From the NCBI GenBank assembly GCA_039519185.1, contig CM076850.1:90130270-90194269 (forward strand): 64,000 nt of DNA. The letters are read 5' to 3'. This document shows positions 12,500 to 24,020 of the stretch, one piece after another. The first letter of the stretch is position 1; each line of letters starts with the position of its first letter. Below the pieces are notes generated by a model. That model saw nothing but the letters and a program-made list of their open reading frames with translations, had not been told where the DNA came from and did no database searches. The DNA is from Astragalus membranaceus. Taxonomy: Eukaryota; Streptophyta; Magnoliopsida; Fabales; Fabaceae. The translations under genes and the position numbers were made by a program.

Positions 12500-13665
12500 T
12501 CAAGGAAATGAAATGTGCTGCTCCAAATACTCATCCCCTGAAAGAAGTGGATCCTGGGGGTCCTGCTGCTGCTCTGCATGGGGGACTGATGAAGATGAAG
12601 CGGCGGCTGCTCTGTTCTCGGCCATGTACTCCTCAGCAGCACGGTGGACTCTGTATGATGCCAAGTGTGAAGTATCTATGCCCTGCTGCTGCAATGACAG
12701 AGACGACCCGCACCAGCTGGCCATGAGGAGGTCATACTGGAAAGAGGAGTCGGTCTGAAACTGCTCCCGGTAAGATGGGCCTGCTGGCTGCTGTGGTGCT
12801 GGAGGTGCTGGCTGCTGTGGTGCTGCTCCATCTATGGGCCCCTCGGGCTGCTTCAAGATCCAGGCTGCTGTGATACCCTCCCTGGGGTCGGTTAGAAGAT
12901 CATCTGGGTACTCCGGGCAGCCCTGCTGTCTACATAAAGCATGGATGATAGAACAGTGCCCCAATCTAGCCCTAGGACATCTGGCAATCTCTGCAATACT
13001 CGCTGAAATGGCTCTCCCCAGATTTACCCTCTGGCCTCTCATGATAGCTTGCAGTCCCATGGCTACCTTTGTCTTGACATCAGTGGAGTTGGAGCATGAA
13101 ATGATAGTCTGATTAAAGAATTGTTCCAGGCCTTAGGAATTGCCTTCAGAGCCATGTTGCAAAAGCGGCGGGGAAAGTCTTGACCAATCGGACCGATAAG
13201 ATGTCTGTCCCATGCTGCTCCTTGACGACACAACTCCCTCAGCAAACCCTCATAATCGTGCGCCCCCTTGTTGTCCCAGGCATCCATCATGGCACAATTA
13301 GCAGTAGTACGTAGCCCGAGAAGACTGTTGATGGTATCAGGAGAGTAGGACACTTCTCTTCCCCTCACCACTGAAACTCTATTGTCTTCATCCCCATAGG
13401 CATTTGCATAAAATTCTCTCACCATGCTTTGGTTGGCTTGTTTGATCATTGAGTTGAGCGAGAGCCAACCCAATTCCCGGAGAGTGGAAGTAATGATGGG
13501 GAATTCCCCCGTGCTGAGGTTGAAGGCCCTTTCTGGATTTATCTTTTTCCCCTTGACCACTTGGTGGTACCTCTCCTCATGTACGGGGGACCTGAATCTG
13601 TCAATCTCAACTGCGGGTTCCCCTCGCCTTTTCTTGGAGGTGCCTGCTTTGCTTTTCTTCATCAT
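12500..13665 (-). pseudogene. Element C second ORF, resembling the plant-specific 'putative plant transposon protein' domain
   Basis: The first frame (13665-13063, 200 codons) starts MMKKSKAGTSKKRRGE, a basic N-terminus, followed by a region with VREFYANAYG, GREVSYSPDTINSLLGL and RFCNMALKAIPKAWNN. This pattern (VREFYAN..., a V.G...S.. turn, I..LLGL) is what I know from the plant transposon protein domain found in the env position of Athila-type elements. The next frame (13060-12500), one base out of phase, continues with QGCPEYPDD and then a glutamine- and proline-rich tail. One frameshift near 13100-13120 separates them. The function in this family is unknown; no signal peptide or membrane segment is evident, so an envelope role is not supported. 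Confidence 0.55.
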
Positions 13666-14759
13666 TTCTGCTCACCTGTAATGTCCTATAAAAATTAAAA
13701 CGAAAAGAATCCAGCACCAATCGTTAGTTCTCGGTGGGTCCCTGGTGTGGGCCCCACTCCAGCAGAGAAAAATAATCAACAGGAAAAACATCGTTTCTGG
13801 ACTCAAAGTCATCTACCCTAAGGTTGTGAATATATATGTTCAAAATTAGAAACAGGCCAGCAACCCCAAAACAGACTTACTTAGACATTCCCACAAACAG
13901 CTTGGCTACACAAAAATTTCCTTCAAGCATTTTATCGAACAACTTGTGGACGCCCAAAATCCACTTAATTTCTACCCCCAATTTAATCATTCTCTCTCCC
14001 ACATTAGCAATAAGCAATAATCATGCAACAACATATCATAGAGAACAATCCTACTCTTCTAATTTGACTTCGAATCCTCACACTTCCTACCCAAAATTCA
14101 CCCCAACAACCATCAAAAACACTCAAAATTTTATACTCTAATTAAAGAATAAGGTTAAGATTGATACCTGGAGATGTTGATGGTGATGAATTCGTGCAAT
14201 GTAGCAAGAATTTACAATCAAATGTGATCAAAAACCGTAATGGGGTGGGGAATTCGTAGTGAGCACCAAAGAGGGAAAATAGAGAAGTTGAAAAGCTTTT
14301 TGAATTTGTGTTCGGACTGATCAGTTTTACTCTAAAAAGGGTCCAATCGCGACGCGGCCCGTGTGTATCGCGACGCGGCCCGTGTGTATCGCGACGCGAC
14401 ATTACACAGAACCGTTACAGCTTCCAAAAATTCAAAGCATCGCAACGCGACACGCCTTCTCTCGCGATGCGAGAAATGGCAGAAACATTTTTCTGGGCAA
14501 ACTTTCAACCAAAACGCGACGCGACAGAACAGGCTCGCGACGCGAAATAGACCAGAACATTTTTTCTTTGAAATTGCTTCCTTTTCGCGACATGAACTTG
14601 ACCGAACACAAAAATTTTCTTCTCATACCTAAGGCTAACTGCAAAATAAGGTAAATTAAAGACTTGAATTGAAATTGAATTAAAGACTTGGTACCTTAGT
14701 GGGTTGCCTCCCACTCAGCGCTTCTTTAACGTCACTAGCTTGACGGTTCAGAAGATATC
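13666..14759 (-). other. Element C spacer between protease and second ORF, with CGCGACGCG repeats and a conserved post-gag motif
   Basis: GGGTTGCCTCCCACTCAGCG at 14700-14720 matches the element A motif at 8900. Several CGCGACGCG-like repeats cluster at 14345-14550, resembling those in the LTRs. No coding function is seen; short frames on both strands over the repeats are products of the repeat. Reverse transcriptase and integrase would be expected upstream of this motif in an autonomous relative. Confidence 0.55.
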
Positions 14760-17254
14760 TCACATTGGCCCCGGTGGAGCCTTTTGCTCTTCAAGTGCCC
14801 CATTCACAGCTCCTTCCAATTTTTCTCCATTGAATTTCCAGCTAGGCTCACCCACCACTTCCTTTAGATCAACCCACTCGCTAGGTGACTTGTCTGGTGG
14901 CGAGTGAATGTGCCTTCTGCTTCTGGCTTTTATCTGGGGTTCCTCAACACTATAGCACCCTTCCTTTTTCTCGTCCTTTCTTGCTGCCTTGATCACTTTT
15001 AGGGTCACCTCTTCATCTTGCACTCTCAACTTCACAGTCCCATCTGCCACATCTATGACAGCTCTACTGGTGGCTAGGAAAGGTCTTCCCAAGATGAAAG
15101 AGATGTCATTTTCCCCATCCATTGAACTCTTTACCTCAGTGTCACCATCCAACTGCAGAATCACAAAATCTACCGGGAAGAGGAATTTTCCCACCTTTAC
15201 CAGGACATCCTCCACAATACCATACGGATACCTTATTGACCTATCTGCCAGTTGCAAGGTCATGTGAGTCGATTTGACTTCACCACCCCCAAGCTTTTTC
15301 CACATTCCCAAGGGCATTAGGTTTATGCTTGCCCCCAAGTCACAGAGTGCCTTTTCTATAGTGACATCACCAATTGCACAAGGAATGGTGAAGCTTCCTG
15401 GATCCTTCAGCTTAGGGGGTATTTTGTTTTGAATGATAGCACTGCACTCCTCTGTTAACGCTACCGTTTCATTCTCCTTCAACCTTTTCTTTTTGGTCAA
15501 TAACTGTTTCATAAACTTCGCATCGACCGGCATCTTTTCCAGGGCGTCAGCAAAAGGTATATTGATCTGGAGGCTTCTGAACACCTCCATGAACTTGGAG
15601 AACTGCTCATCCTTCTGATTTTTCTTGCTTACCTGAGGATAGGGCAGTTTCATGTAAGATGGAGTTTCTTTGGGTTCCACTTGAGGGTTGTCTTTCCCCG
15701 CTCCCTCACTTTCTTCATTTGCTTTCTTTTCCTTGGGCTTGGTTACTTCAGACGGTTCCAACGCCTTACCACTTCTCAGATGGATGGCATTGCAATTCTC
15801 ATTTCTCGGGTTGTCCACAGTGTTAGCAGGGAAACCACTTCTGGATGTGTCCGCAAGTTGCTTCGATAACGGACCAATCTGTACCTCCAAATTTTTCATT
15901 GATGCTTCATGGTTTTTCTCCATGTTTTTCATTACCTGCTCTTGAGCTTGGAAGGTATTTTTTGTCATCTGCATAAACTGTGTCAATGCGTACTCTAGCC
16001 GAGAAGGTGGTTTCTGTTGTTGATTTGCAGGTGCCTGAGACTGCTGTTGGTTGGAACTCGTGCCTTCATTATTATTCTTCCAAGAAAAGTTGGGATGATT
16101 CTTCCACCCAGGATTATAGGTGTTAGAAAATGGATTCCCGCCTTGTCTTTGGAAGTTTCCCATATAGTTGGCCTGTTCCAATGCTTCTCCATAAGCTGCA
16201 CAATCACCTTCGTGGGATTCCCTACCACAATAATTGCACCCACCTGCTTGCACTGCTTGTACTGTTGCTGGAGCTTTGGAACCTACTTCACATGCTGCCG
16301 CTAATTGCTTAGTGAGAGCCTCGATTTGCATGGTCATTAGTTTCTGTTGGGCTAACACCGCGCTGTTTGAATCAAGCTCCAGCACACCTTTCTTTTTGTC
16401 AGCCCCCCTATCATTTTGGATCCTGTACTCATTGGAAGCCATGTCTTCAACCAACTGCTTGGCTTCTTCCCAAGTCTTGGTACCTAGGGATCCTCCAGCT
16501 GAGGCGTCCAACATCATTCTTGTTTGTGGTCTCAGCCCATGAAAAAGGTCTGTAATTGGAGGAAATCTTCTATGCCATGGCCAGGACATTTCTTGAGTAG
16601 TAGTTTGAATCGTTCCCAAGAATCATACAACGATTCGGACTCTCCCTGTGTAAAATTGGAGATATCAGCTCTTTTCCTTATGAATTTGGAGATTGGGAAG
16701 AACCTCTCCAAGAACTTGTTCTCAAGGTCATTCCAGGTGTTGATTGTCCCTGGGAGAGTGTTCAACCAATCCTTGGCTCTCCCTGTGAGAGTGAAAGGGA
16801 ACAACCGAACTTTCTTTGCACTATCGGTTACTCCCTCAGGGTGTGTAGTCCCACATATCTCGTAGAATTGGAACAAGTGCTGATTTGGGTCTTCGGCATC
16901 CGACCCAGAGAATCGCTCTGATTTCAAAGCTGTGAGCACAGAGGATTTGATATCAAACTGGGCCACGCCCACTGGTTGAAATGCTAATGCTTGGGCACCT
17001 TGATTTCTTCGCCCGAAATCACCTAGAGTACGTCGGGGTGGAGGTTGAGGATCAGCCATCTCTTCCTCCTCACTAGAAAACTCTTCCGGTACCGCGGTAG
17101 AAGTTGATTGTACCTGTGATAATTCCCTGGCTTGCTGCTTGGTGAGCTTAGCCTTTCTTCGATTTGCCTTTGCTAGTTTTTCAATTTCCGGTTCAAACAA
17201 GAGTTCTTGTGGACCCTTGCTCCGCATGCACAAATCTCTGAAACACTGAGGCAA
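14760..17254 (-). pseudogene. Element C gag-protease (Athila type), one frame break
   Basis: The N-terminal frame (17254-16532) has a basic lead and then the gag core: RLFPFTLTGRAKDWLNTLPG, then TWNDLENKFLERFFPISKF, the signature of the retrotransposon gag domain. The second frame (16619-14760) continues with HGLRPQTRMMLDASAGGS, a zinc-knuckle-like CNYCGRESHEGDC, a glutamine-rich linker, EECSAIIQNKIPPKLKDPG, and the protease with ALCDLGASINLMPL and FILGRPFLATSRAVIDVADG. The two frames differ by one base at a run of five T on the minus strand (about 16541-16545). Length is normal for Athila gag plus protease. The protein would form the virus-like particle. It ends at 14760 without entering RT. 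Confidence 0.8.
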
Positions 17255-17365
17255 ACGTCAACAAATTCAAGGAACCAACAAGTAGCAAAATTAAGTAACA
17301 AACAACAATTAAAAACTAAGAATCTAGAATCAACTCGTTTGCCTTGTTGACAACAAAGTCAACAA

Positions 17366-17383
17366 TCCCCGGCAACGGCGCCA
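17366..17383 (-). promoter_or_regulatory. Primer-binding site of element C, complementary to tRNA-Asp 3' end
   Basis: On the minus strand it reads TGGCGCCGTTGCCGGGGA, starting six bases after the 5' LTR. As I recall it, the plant tRNA-Asp(GUC) acceptor end is CCCCGGCAACGGCGCCA, a perfect complement over 17 bases. A tRNA-Asp primer is characteristic of Athila elements. Confidence 0.85.
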
Positions 17384-17389
17384 AAAACT

Positions 17390-18680
17390 TGTTAGGACTT
17401 TGGAAAGTGTACCAAATGTCGTTGCAAGTAATAAAATATCAGTAAGAACCGGTCGATTCCACAGGGATTGCGCGTTGACAACAATAGCAAAATTGTAAAT
17501 TCGTAGATTGTAGAGATTTGGTAATTTGAGTAATTGGTAACAGTACACAAACGTGAATTAATAATGCGAGAAAAACGACTAGGGATCGAATCCTCTCACC
17601 TCACCTATCACATGAACCTTAGCCAATTCAAGTTAATTATTCAATTCCTAGATTCAATTCACTAATTCAGGTCAAGGGCAATTCCTTCTCTCAAGACCCC
17701 TATTACCCTAAGAGTTACCCTAATTCCTTAGGTGAGTCATGCCAGAGGGTAACGCGTTAAGATTAAGAATTTTAATGAATTCACATAAGCTACCACATAT
17801 TCCTATGATGATTACTAGCATGTGACCTAATTACCCAATTTCCAGCTACTAATTCATATCCCTATGCAATCACTAGCCTGGATCATCGCAATTATCATAT
17901 GTAATTGAAAAGCATTAAGAACATAGGTAATTAGATTAAGGAAATCGAATAACAACTGAATTGACTATAACAAGGGTTCACATGATAGGGTTGGGAGATT
18001 CATCTCTCCCTAATCTAAGCAATTTAGTTACACATCATCCTAAGAGTGGAAACCAACATCAAGTAGAAAACAAACATAAAGGAAGACATTAGAACCTTCA
18101 ATCCCTTGTTCCCAAGCGGTGAGAAGGCCCCAAAATCGCACCCTCCAGCTGCTCCAAAGTGTAGCTTCAAATCCCAAAAACGAAGTCCCTTGTAAAATTC
18201 CTGAAACTGCTTTAAAAACCCTAATTTTGACGCACCATCGCGACGCGGCCCGTGCCCGTCGCGTCGCGACAAATGACAGAAACTTCAGGCCTCGCAAAAC
18301 ATCTCCAGGTCGCGTCGCGAACCCTCCTGGTCGCGACGCAAAAAATAACAGAAAGTTCTGGCTTGTAGAATTCCTCCAGATCGCGTCGCGAACCCTCCTG
18401 GTCGCGACGCGAAAATCAACAGAAAGTTCTGACTTGCAAAATTCCTCCAGATTGCTGCATTTCCGGGCAAGTGTCTGGTTCGCCGAAAGATGCCACAACC
18501 AATTAAGAGGTCTTCAAGTCCCATTTAGCTCCAAAAGTGAAGGAATAACTTACAATTGAACTTCCTACTACAATTATCTAAAACTGAACTAAATCCCAGA
18601 TAATGACTGTTATACAATAAAAACCCTGCACAATTGGTCCTAAAAATGCCTAACTTACATCATATGATTGAGATTCAACA
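17390..18680 (-). repeat. 5' LTR of element C
   Basis: It is 1291 bp, with TG...CA ends and a near-identical partner at 9941-11232. The palindromic CGCGACGCG block is at 18238-18420. Confidence 0.9.
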
Positions 18681-18685
18681 ATCCT

Positions 18686-20159
18686 CTTGAATCTTAGAAG
18701 GTTCATCAACACCCGCAAACTGCTTTTCATTTTGCTCCTTCTTAGTCTTTGGGGGAAAGGTAGCTTAATTTTGGCTTCTCTTTTACATTAGAAATCTCGT
18801 AAACACCCACAAGAGCTTTGTCACTCGGCTCAATCACTTCTTCTGGACTCTTCTTTGCTACAACTTCAATTGTTTTGCCACTTCATGTGGTTATAGCATT
18901 CACTGTTTCACCACCCCTTGGATTAGGAATAGTGTCACTTGGAAGAGAGCCTGAAGGTCTTTGTGCAACTTGCTTGGCCAGTTGGCCCACTTGAGTCTCT
19001 AGATTTCTGATGGATGCTTCTTGATTTTTAGAACTAGCTTTTTGACTTTTGAAACCTGCTCTTGTTTCCTCCATGAATGAAGAAGTTTGTGCAGCTAGTC
19101 CCTCAACTGCTATCTCCCAATCTGCTTTCTTTTGAGGAGCATTTTGGCTTTGCCCTTGATCCTTCCAAGAGAAATTTGGATGATTCCTCCACCCCGGATT
19201 GTAGGTGTTGGAATATGGATTATTTTTGACAAAAAATATCTTCTCTTGCACTGCTAGGGGGAGTTCACAGTCTTGGTTAGAATGTGGACCTTCACAGTAG
19301 TCACACTTCAAACTTGTCACAACATTTACTTGAGCAGAATGGTGTTGCACAAAATTCAACTTTAGAGCTTCCATTCCCTTTTTCAGCTCTTCCAACTATT
19401 GAGTGATTATCTTCTGTTGAGCAAACCCGGCAGTCTGAGCATCTAAATCAAAGAGACCTCTTTTAGATGTACCTCCTATATCATGAGCTGCCAAGTAATC
19501 ATTTGAAACCATAACTTCAATTATTTGTCTTGCTTCTACCGCAGTCTTGAAATTCAAAGAACCACCTGTTGAGGCATTAAGCATCATCCTCGCATTCGGT
19601 CTCAACCCAGTCAAAAGATTTGCATTTGCTGATGGTCATCAAAACCATGATTCGGGTAAGCCTTCAATGTGATCTTGAATCTCTTGTAAGTCTCATAGAG
19701 CGACTCAGCCTCTTTTTGCTCAAAACTATTGATTTCTCCCCTCTTCTTAATGAATATCGAAGGAGGGAAAAATTGTTCAAGAAATTTGTCTTCAAGATCA
19801 TTCCATGTAGTGATGCTACCTTCGGGTTGCGAATCAAGCCACTCTTTGGCTTCATCCTTTAGAGAGAAGGGAAAAAGCCTCAGTTTCTTAGCTTCATCTG
19901 TATTACCATCCACTTTCACTGTTTCACATAGTTGTGCAAAATTTGTGAGATGCTTGTTTGCATCTTCACATGGTCTTCCACCAAATTGCATCTCCTTCAA
20001 TTCACAGAACAGTCCTGGATTGATCTCAAACCTATTTACAGTTACCGGTTGATGAGCAATTGATAACCTCTGCTTGTTTGTGTCACGATTCCCATAGTCT
20101 CCAAGAAGGCGTCTAACTAGTGGGTCAGCCATCTCTTCAATCACAGGAATCTCAAACAC
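18686..20159 (-). pseudogene. Element A gag (Athila type), broken by a frameshift, a stop and the insertion of element C
   Basis: The frame 20159-19611 has MADPLVRRLLGDYGNRD at its start region, then LRLFPFSLKDEAKEWLDSQP and TWNDLEDKFLEQFFPPSIF, the gag core. At ATC TTT TGA the frame stops, and the homologous sequence goes on one base out of phase (19614-19396, with TGLRPNARMMLNASTGGS). An in-frame TAG at 19396-19398 separates the next part (19395-18883), which carries CDYCEGPHSNQDC, a zinc knuckle, and a region ending NPRGGETVNAI. After another stop, recognisable sequence runs to 18686, where element C begins. The product would be the particle protein; it cannot be made intact here. Confidence 0.75.
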
Positions 20160-20394
20160 AACCTCTTCTTTTCTTACTGCTTCTCTTTCTAGGAGTTTCC
20201 TTTCTTTTGTAGCCTTTCGATTAGCCTTTGAGTCTTTTTAATTTCTAGATCAAAGAGAAGTTCAGCTGAGGCAGTGCCTCGCATAAACAAAGTTAGAGCA
20301 AGAGTAAGTGATTAAGAGATAAAAATAAAATAAAATGACAAGAGATTAAAATTCAATCAAGAAATTAAAAATAAAGCTGATAAAAATTTGGCAA

Positions 20395-20412
20395 TCCCCG
20401 ACAACGACGCCA
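20395..20412 (-). promoter_or_regulatory. Primer-binding site of element A, decayed tRNA-Asp type
   Basis: The minus-strand sequence is TGGCGTCGTTGTCGGGGA, two bases away from the element C site. Both differences are C to T on the minus strand, as expected from cytosine deamination. It lies seven bases from the 5' LTR at 20420. Confidence 0.75.
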
Positions 20413-20436
20413 AAAACTTGATGGGATCACGGCAAG

Positions 20437-23400
20437 TGTAACATCCCCAATTTAGCCAATTTCATTTATTGCAATTAGCAAGAGGTTATGGATATTTTAT
20501 TAAGTATGAGATGATTGTCAAAGCTAAATAAATGAATTATGTGTTTGATTGCTAAGTTAGTTAAATCAAATGATTTGCTTAAGTGCTTGATTGTTAGATT
20601 AATTAGGCAAGGTTTAAGTGAGTGTTTAGAATGCAAGGTTGGCTTGGTCATTTCACAGTGTTTTAAACCTCCAGCTGACTACAACACAACACACACCTCT
20701 CTTTCTCAAAAACACAGAAATTCAGAAATAGAAACTTGAGGGAAAAAGAGAGAAGTGGCGAGAGAGAGAGAGCTTGGGGAGAAGAGGAGAGAACTTCCTT
20801 GAATGTTGATGCATGTTCAATCTTCTTGCACCATTGTGATTCTTGTTTTCTTCTCTTCATCTTGATACCAAAATCACCACCACATAAACCATCACCATCT
20901 TTCCACCATTTTCGAATAGTGAAGCTCAAGTGGAAGAAAATGAGGTTTTGGGTAGTGTTGGCTCCTGCATGTTGTTGATTGAGGTTTGGGGTAAGTTTCT
21001 AGGACAATTTCAGAACCCACATTGTGTTTACAAGCCATGGGGAGAGGATTGGGTAGCTGAGTTCGAAGTTTTAAGGGTTGGGGCTGTTCCTAGAAACTTG
21101 TCGGTGAAATTTCGTGTTTGAAACGTGTTTCGATTTCGTCCCAAACTCCTCTTCGATATTGTGGTGAGTTCTATACTCGATTAGGGATATGTTTTCGAAA
21201 ATATGTTTACATGTTTCACAAATCGAGTTGTCCTGTTTCTGTCTCATCATATTGTATAAAAACCGCATTTCGGAATTGTAAAATATGGTGTTTTCGGATG
21301 AATGATTGAATGAGTGATTGATATGAATTGTTTGATGATGTGTGTTGGACTGGAAATGTTTGTTGTTTGATACTGAAACAATGTAGGTTTAAGTTGGGTA
21401 TCGATCAGAATGAGTTTCGGAATCGATCGGAATGGGAAGTTAACACGAAAACAGGATTTTTAGTAATGCTGATAAGTCAGCACGACTCGTGCTGATTTTG
21501 GCACGACCCGTGCTGATTTTGGCACGACCCGTGCTGACCTTTCTGTCCAAAATTATAAAACATGTTCAAATACATTCTAATCGACTCCAAACCTTTCCTA
21601 ATACCTTCCCCAACCCTATGTATTGATAAATAAAACGTAATTCGTGGAAAACACGTAGGTATAATTGATGTGACGCGAAGGTTCTATGTTAATGAATGTT
21701 AATGACTATGAAGATGAGGTTAATATTATGAATTGATAAATGGACTATATGTCTCATGAGGTTGAGGTAAATTTTATGATATGGTAAATGGACTATGTGT
21801 CCCATGAGGTCGAGGTTAATGCTATGATATTGATTGTAATTGAAATGACTATGTTGGTTGTGATTGAAATAATGATGTTTGGATTGAATTGTAATGTTTC
21901 CCTAAGTCATGTTAATGAATGTTTGTACCCACGAGTGAGGTCATGATAATTGTTTAAAATTGACTAAAATGTTCCTTGAGGTTATAATAAAGAGGTTGAG
22001 GTTATGCTATGTTTATGTCAAGTAAAAGAGACGGCCCAATGCGGGTGTATATTTATATAAATTATATAAATTGAGGTCTAGGGTACTAGGGGAGGGGAAG
22101 TCATGAGCCCTATGAACCTATTGAGGTTAGTGTACGATCCAGGTCATGAGCCCTATGAACCTATTAAACTGTTCTCCTTCGAAATTGATTTTACACGAGC
22201 CAAATGCTCAGAACATGAAAACCCAATGAAAATTTTGTCAAAAACTGAACATCATTTTTGGCGCCCATGCACTAGGCACCTAGTGAAAACACGCAATCCA
22301 ACTCTTTTGTTGCCCAAAATCATTTTGCAGGAGCCATTTTACCTGAATATGAAAACCTGAAAACAATTCTTACAAAACCATCACCAGAACATTGGGGCCC
22401 TTGGCGCCCATGACACAAGCACCTAGCGCCAAAACTGGCAGCACAGTGACACAGAACACAGCAACACAGGGCAACAGGCACAGCAACACAGTGACACAGA
22501 AACAGCAACACAGGGGCAACAGAATTTGGGAAACTGGCGCAGGCACACTGCTGGGCGCCTGGCGCCCATGACTAAGGCGCAGGGCAGAAAATCCAGCAAC
22601 ATGCATATGGCGCCCAAGGCGCCTAGGGGCTTCCAAAACCAGAATTTTTCACTTTCAATCACCAAATTCAATTCACCAAATACTCAATTATATATATATG
22701 ATTCAAGTGTCACCATGATTCTCAATTTCACCAAGTAAGCACCAATGAGTCATATATTCAAACATATGATATCCAATTCGCATTAGCAACAACCCAAACA
22801 TCAATCATGCGATTTTCAACATAGCAATTCAACATCAAGCATCACAATACTATAAATTACTCATCAACATCACAATTCATTCATGGAAACTATCCTAGAA
22901 CCCTAACCCTAAGCATCACCAATTCGCATAAATTATTAAAAACAAAAAGAGGACCCCCTAACCTTATGGAAGTCGAATTGCTAGCAAAGCTCCAAAGAAA
23001 AATGCAAGACTCAAATCAAGCTCTTCCTCCTCTTGAGTGATTCGCCCCCCTTTCTCTTCTTCTTTTTGATAGTCACCTTGTTTTTGATAGTCACCTTGTT
23101 CAACTGTCTCGGAAGAGGGTACTTGTTTTTGATAGTCACCTTGTTCAACTGTCTATAATCCACACACAGGTTAGTGTACTAGGGGAGGGGAAGTCATGAG
23201 CCCTATGAACCAAGGCCCCATGAGGGATCCCTGATAGAAAATGGTCAGTGGAATGGGTTCACCGGGATTTTTATAGAATAATGAACGGTGATATGCTAAG
23301 CAACGTAAAAGAGGTTTTCACGTAGTCGCTTATTAGGGCTACGAGTTAAAAAGAGGCATAATGAACCGAGAGAGTTAGTAAGGGGTCTCGATAGGACTCA

Positions 23401-23766
23401 CTGAGATAATGTTATCTCACCCTTCATGTTTTGTGGTTTTTACAGAGAAACAGGCAAAGGCGATGAGGTATGGCTACGGCGCGACCTAAAGGAGATATTG
23501 AAGTTTTAGTTCTATAGGTTTATGTAATTTTCTCTTGTCCCAAATCAGTCCTTTATGTTTCAAATTTTTAACACATAAATCCTTTTTTTTGACACATAAA
23601 TCAGCACTGTTAACAGAAAAGGATTTCTGTGTCAAAAATTTGAAAGATAAAGGACTTATTTGGGACAAAACAAACATAAATGACTAATTCGTTACTTTAA
23701 ATAAAGATAAGGGACCCCAGGAGCACTTTAGCCTATTTTCTACGTAAGAAATATCGGGGTGTTACA
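20437..23766 (+). mobile_element. E: solo LTR of a chromovirus-like family, itself carrying a foreign fragment
   Basis: It starts TGTAACATCCCC and ends GGGGTGTTACA, and is flanked by GCAAG (20432-20436) and ACGAG (23767-23771), a weak duplication with two mismatches. It interrupts the phrase GGCAAG|TGTACCGGATCG of the A LTR. Inside, 21475-21545 holds a palindromic block (CAGCACGACTCGTGCTG and two GGCACGACCCGTGCTG copies). It resembles the LTRs of B in general plan, including ATTGATAAATA...CGTAATTCGTGG near 21620-21655. A segment at 22121-23172 is foreign. No long coding frame exists. Confidence 0.75.
22121..23172 (-). mobile_element. Gypsy LTR and reverse-transcriptase fragment inside E
   Basis: The segment lies between two direct copies of a phrase of about 35 bp (containing GGGGAGGGGAAGTCATGAGC, at 22088 and 23178). 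It contains GGCGCCCATG-type palindromes (22390-22620), as in the D LTR, and at 23064-23171 minus-strand pieces of the RT motif VDYRQLNKVTIKNKYPLP, partly repeated as overlapping short copies. It looks like patchwork filler copied from a D-like element rather than a simple insertion. Confidence 0.5.
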
Positions 23767-24020
23767 ACGAGTGTACCGGATCGTAACAAGTAATAGTACG
23801 GAAAGATCGAGTGTCGACCTCAGGGACTGCGGTTAATTATCAGTTTAACAATTTAACTTCTAAATTGAAATCGGACTTAATTGGATTTGTTTGACAATAA
23901 ATTAAAGTGAAGAACAATAAATATATTTTTGTGAATTTAATTTAAGGATAACAAGAACACAAGTTGAATTTGTATGAATTAAAGAGCATTGGGGACGAGC
24001 TTCAATTTACTTCACTCTTA

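Larger units (their letters stand above)
9941..18680 (-). mobile_element. Element C: Athila-type LTR retrotransposon, complete ends, no reverse transcriptase or integrase
   Basis: The 8740-bp element starts TGTTAGGACT and ends TTCAACA, and is flanked by perfect ATCCT duplications (9936-9940 and 18681-18685). LTRs are 9941-11232 and 17390-18680 (1292 and 1291 bp, nearly identical by eye). The minus-strand order is 5' LTR (right), tRNA-Asp primer site, gag-protease (17254-14760), spacer with CGCGACGCG repeats, a second ORF (13665-12500), 3' non-coding region, 3' LTR (left). No RT, RNase H or integrase motif occurs in either strand. Near-identical LTRs and clean duplications suggest recent insertion into the gag region of element A, so it was probably mobilised by an autonomous relative. 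Confidence 0.9.

Noticed and set aside
12500..13665. Element C second ORF as a retroviral envelope
   Set aside because: No signal peptide, transmembrane segment or cleavage site is visible; only the position matches env.
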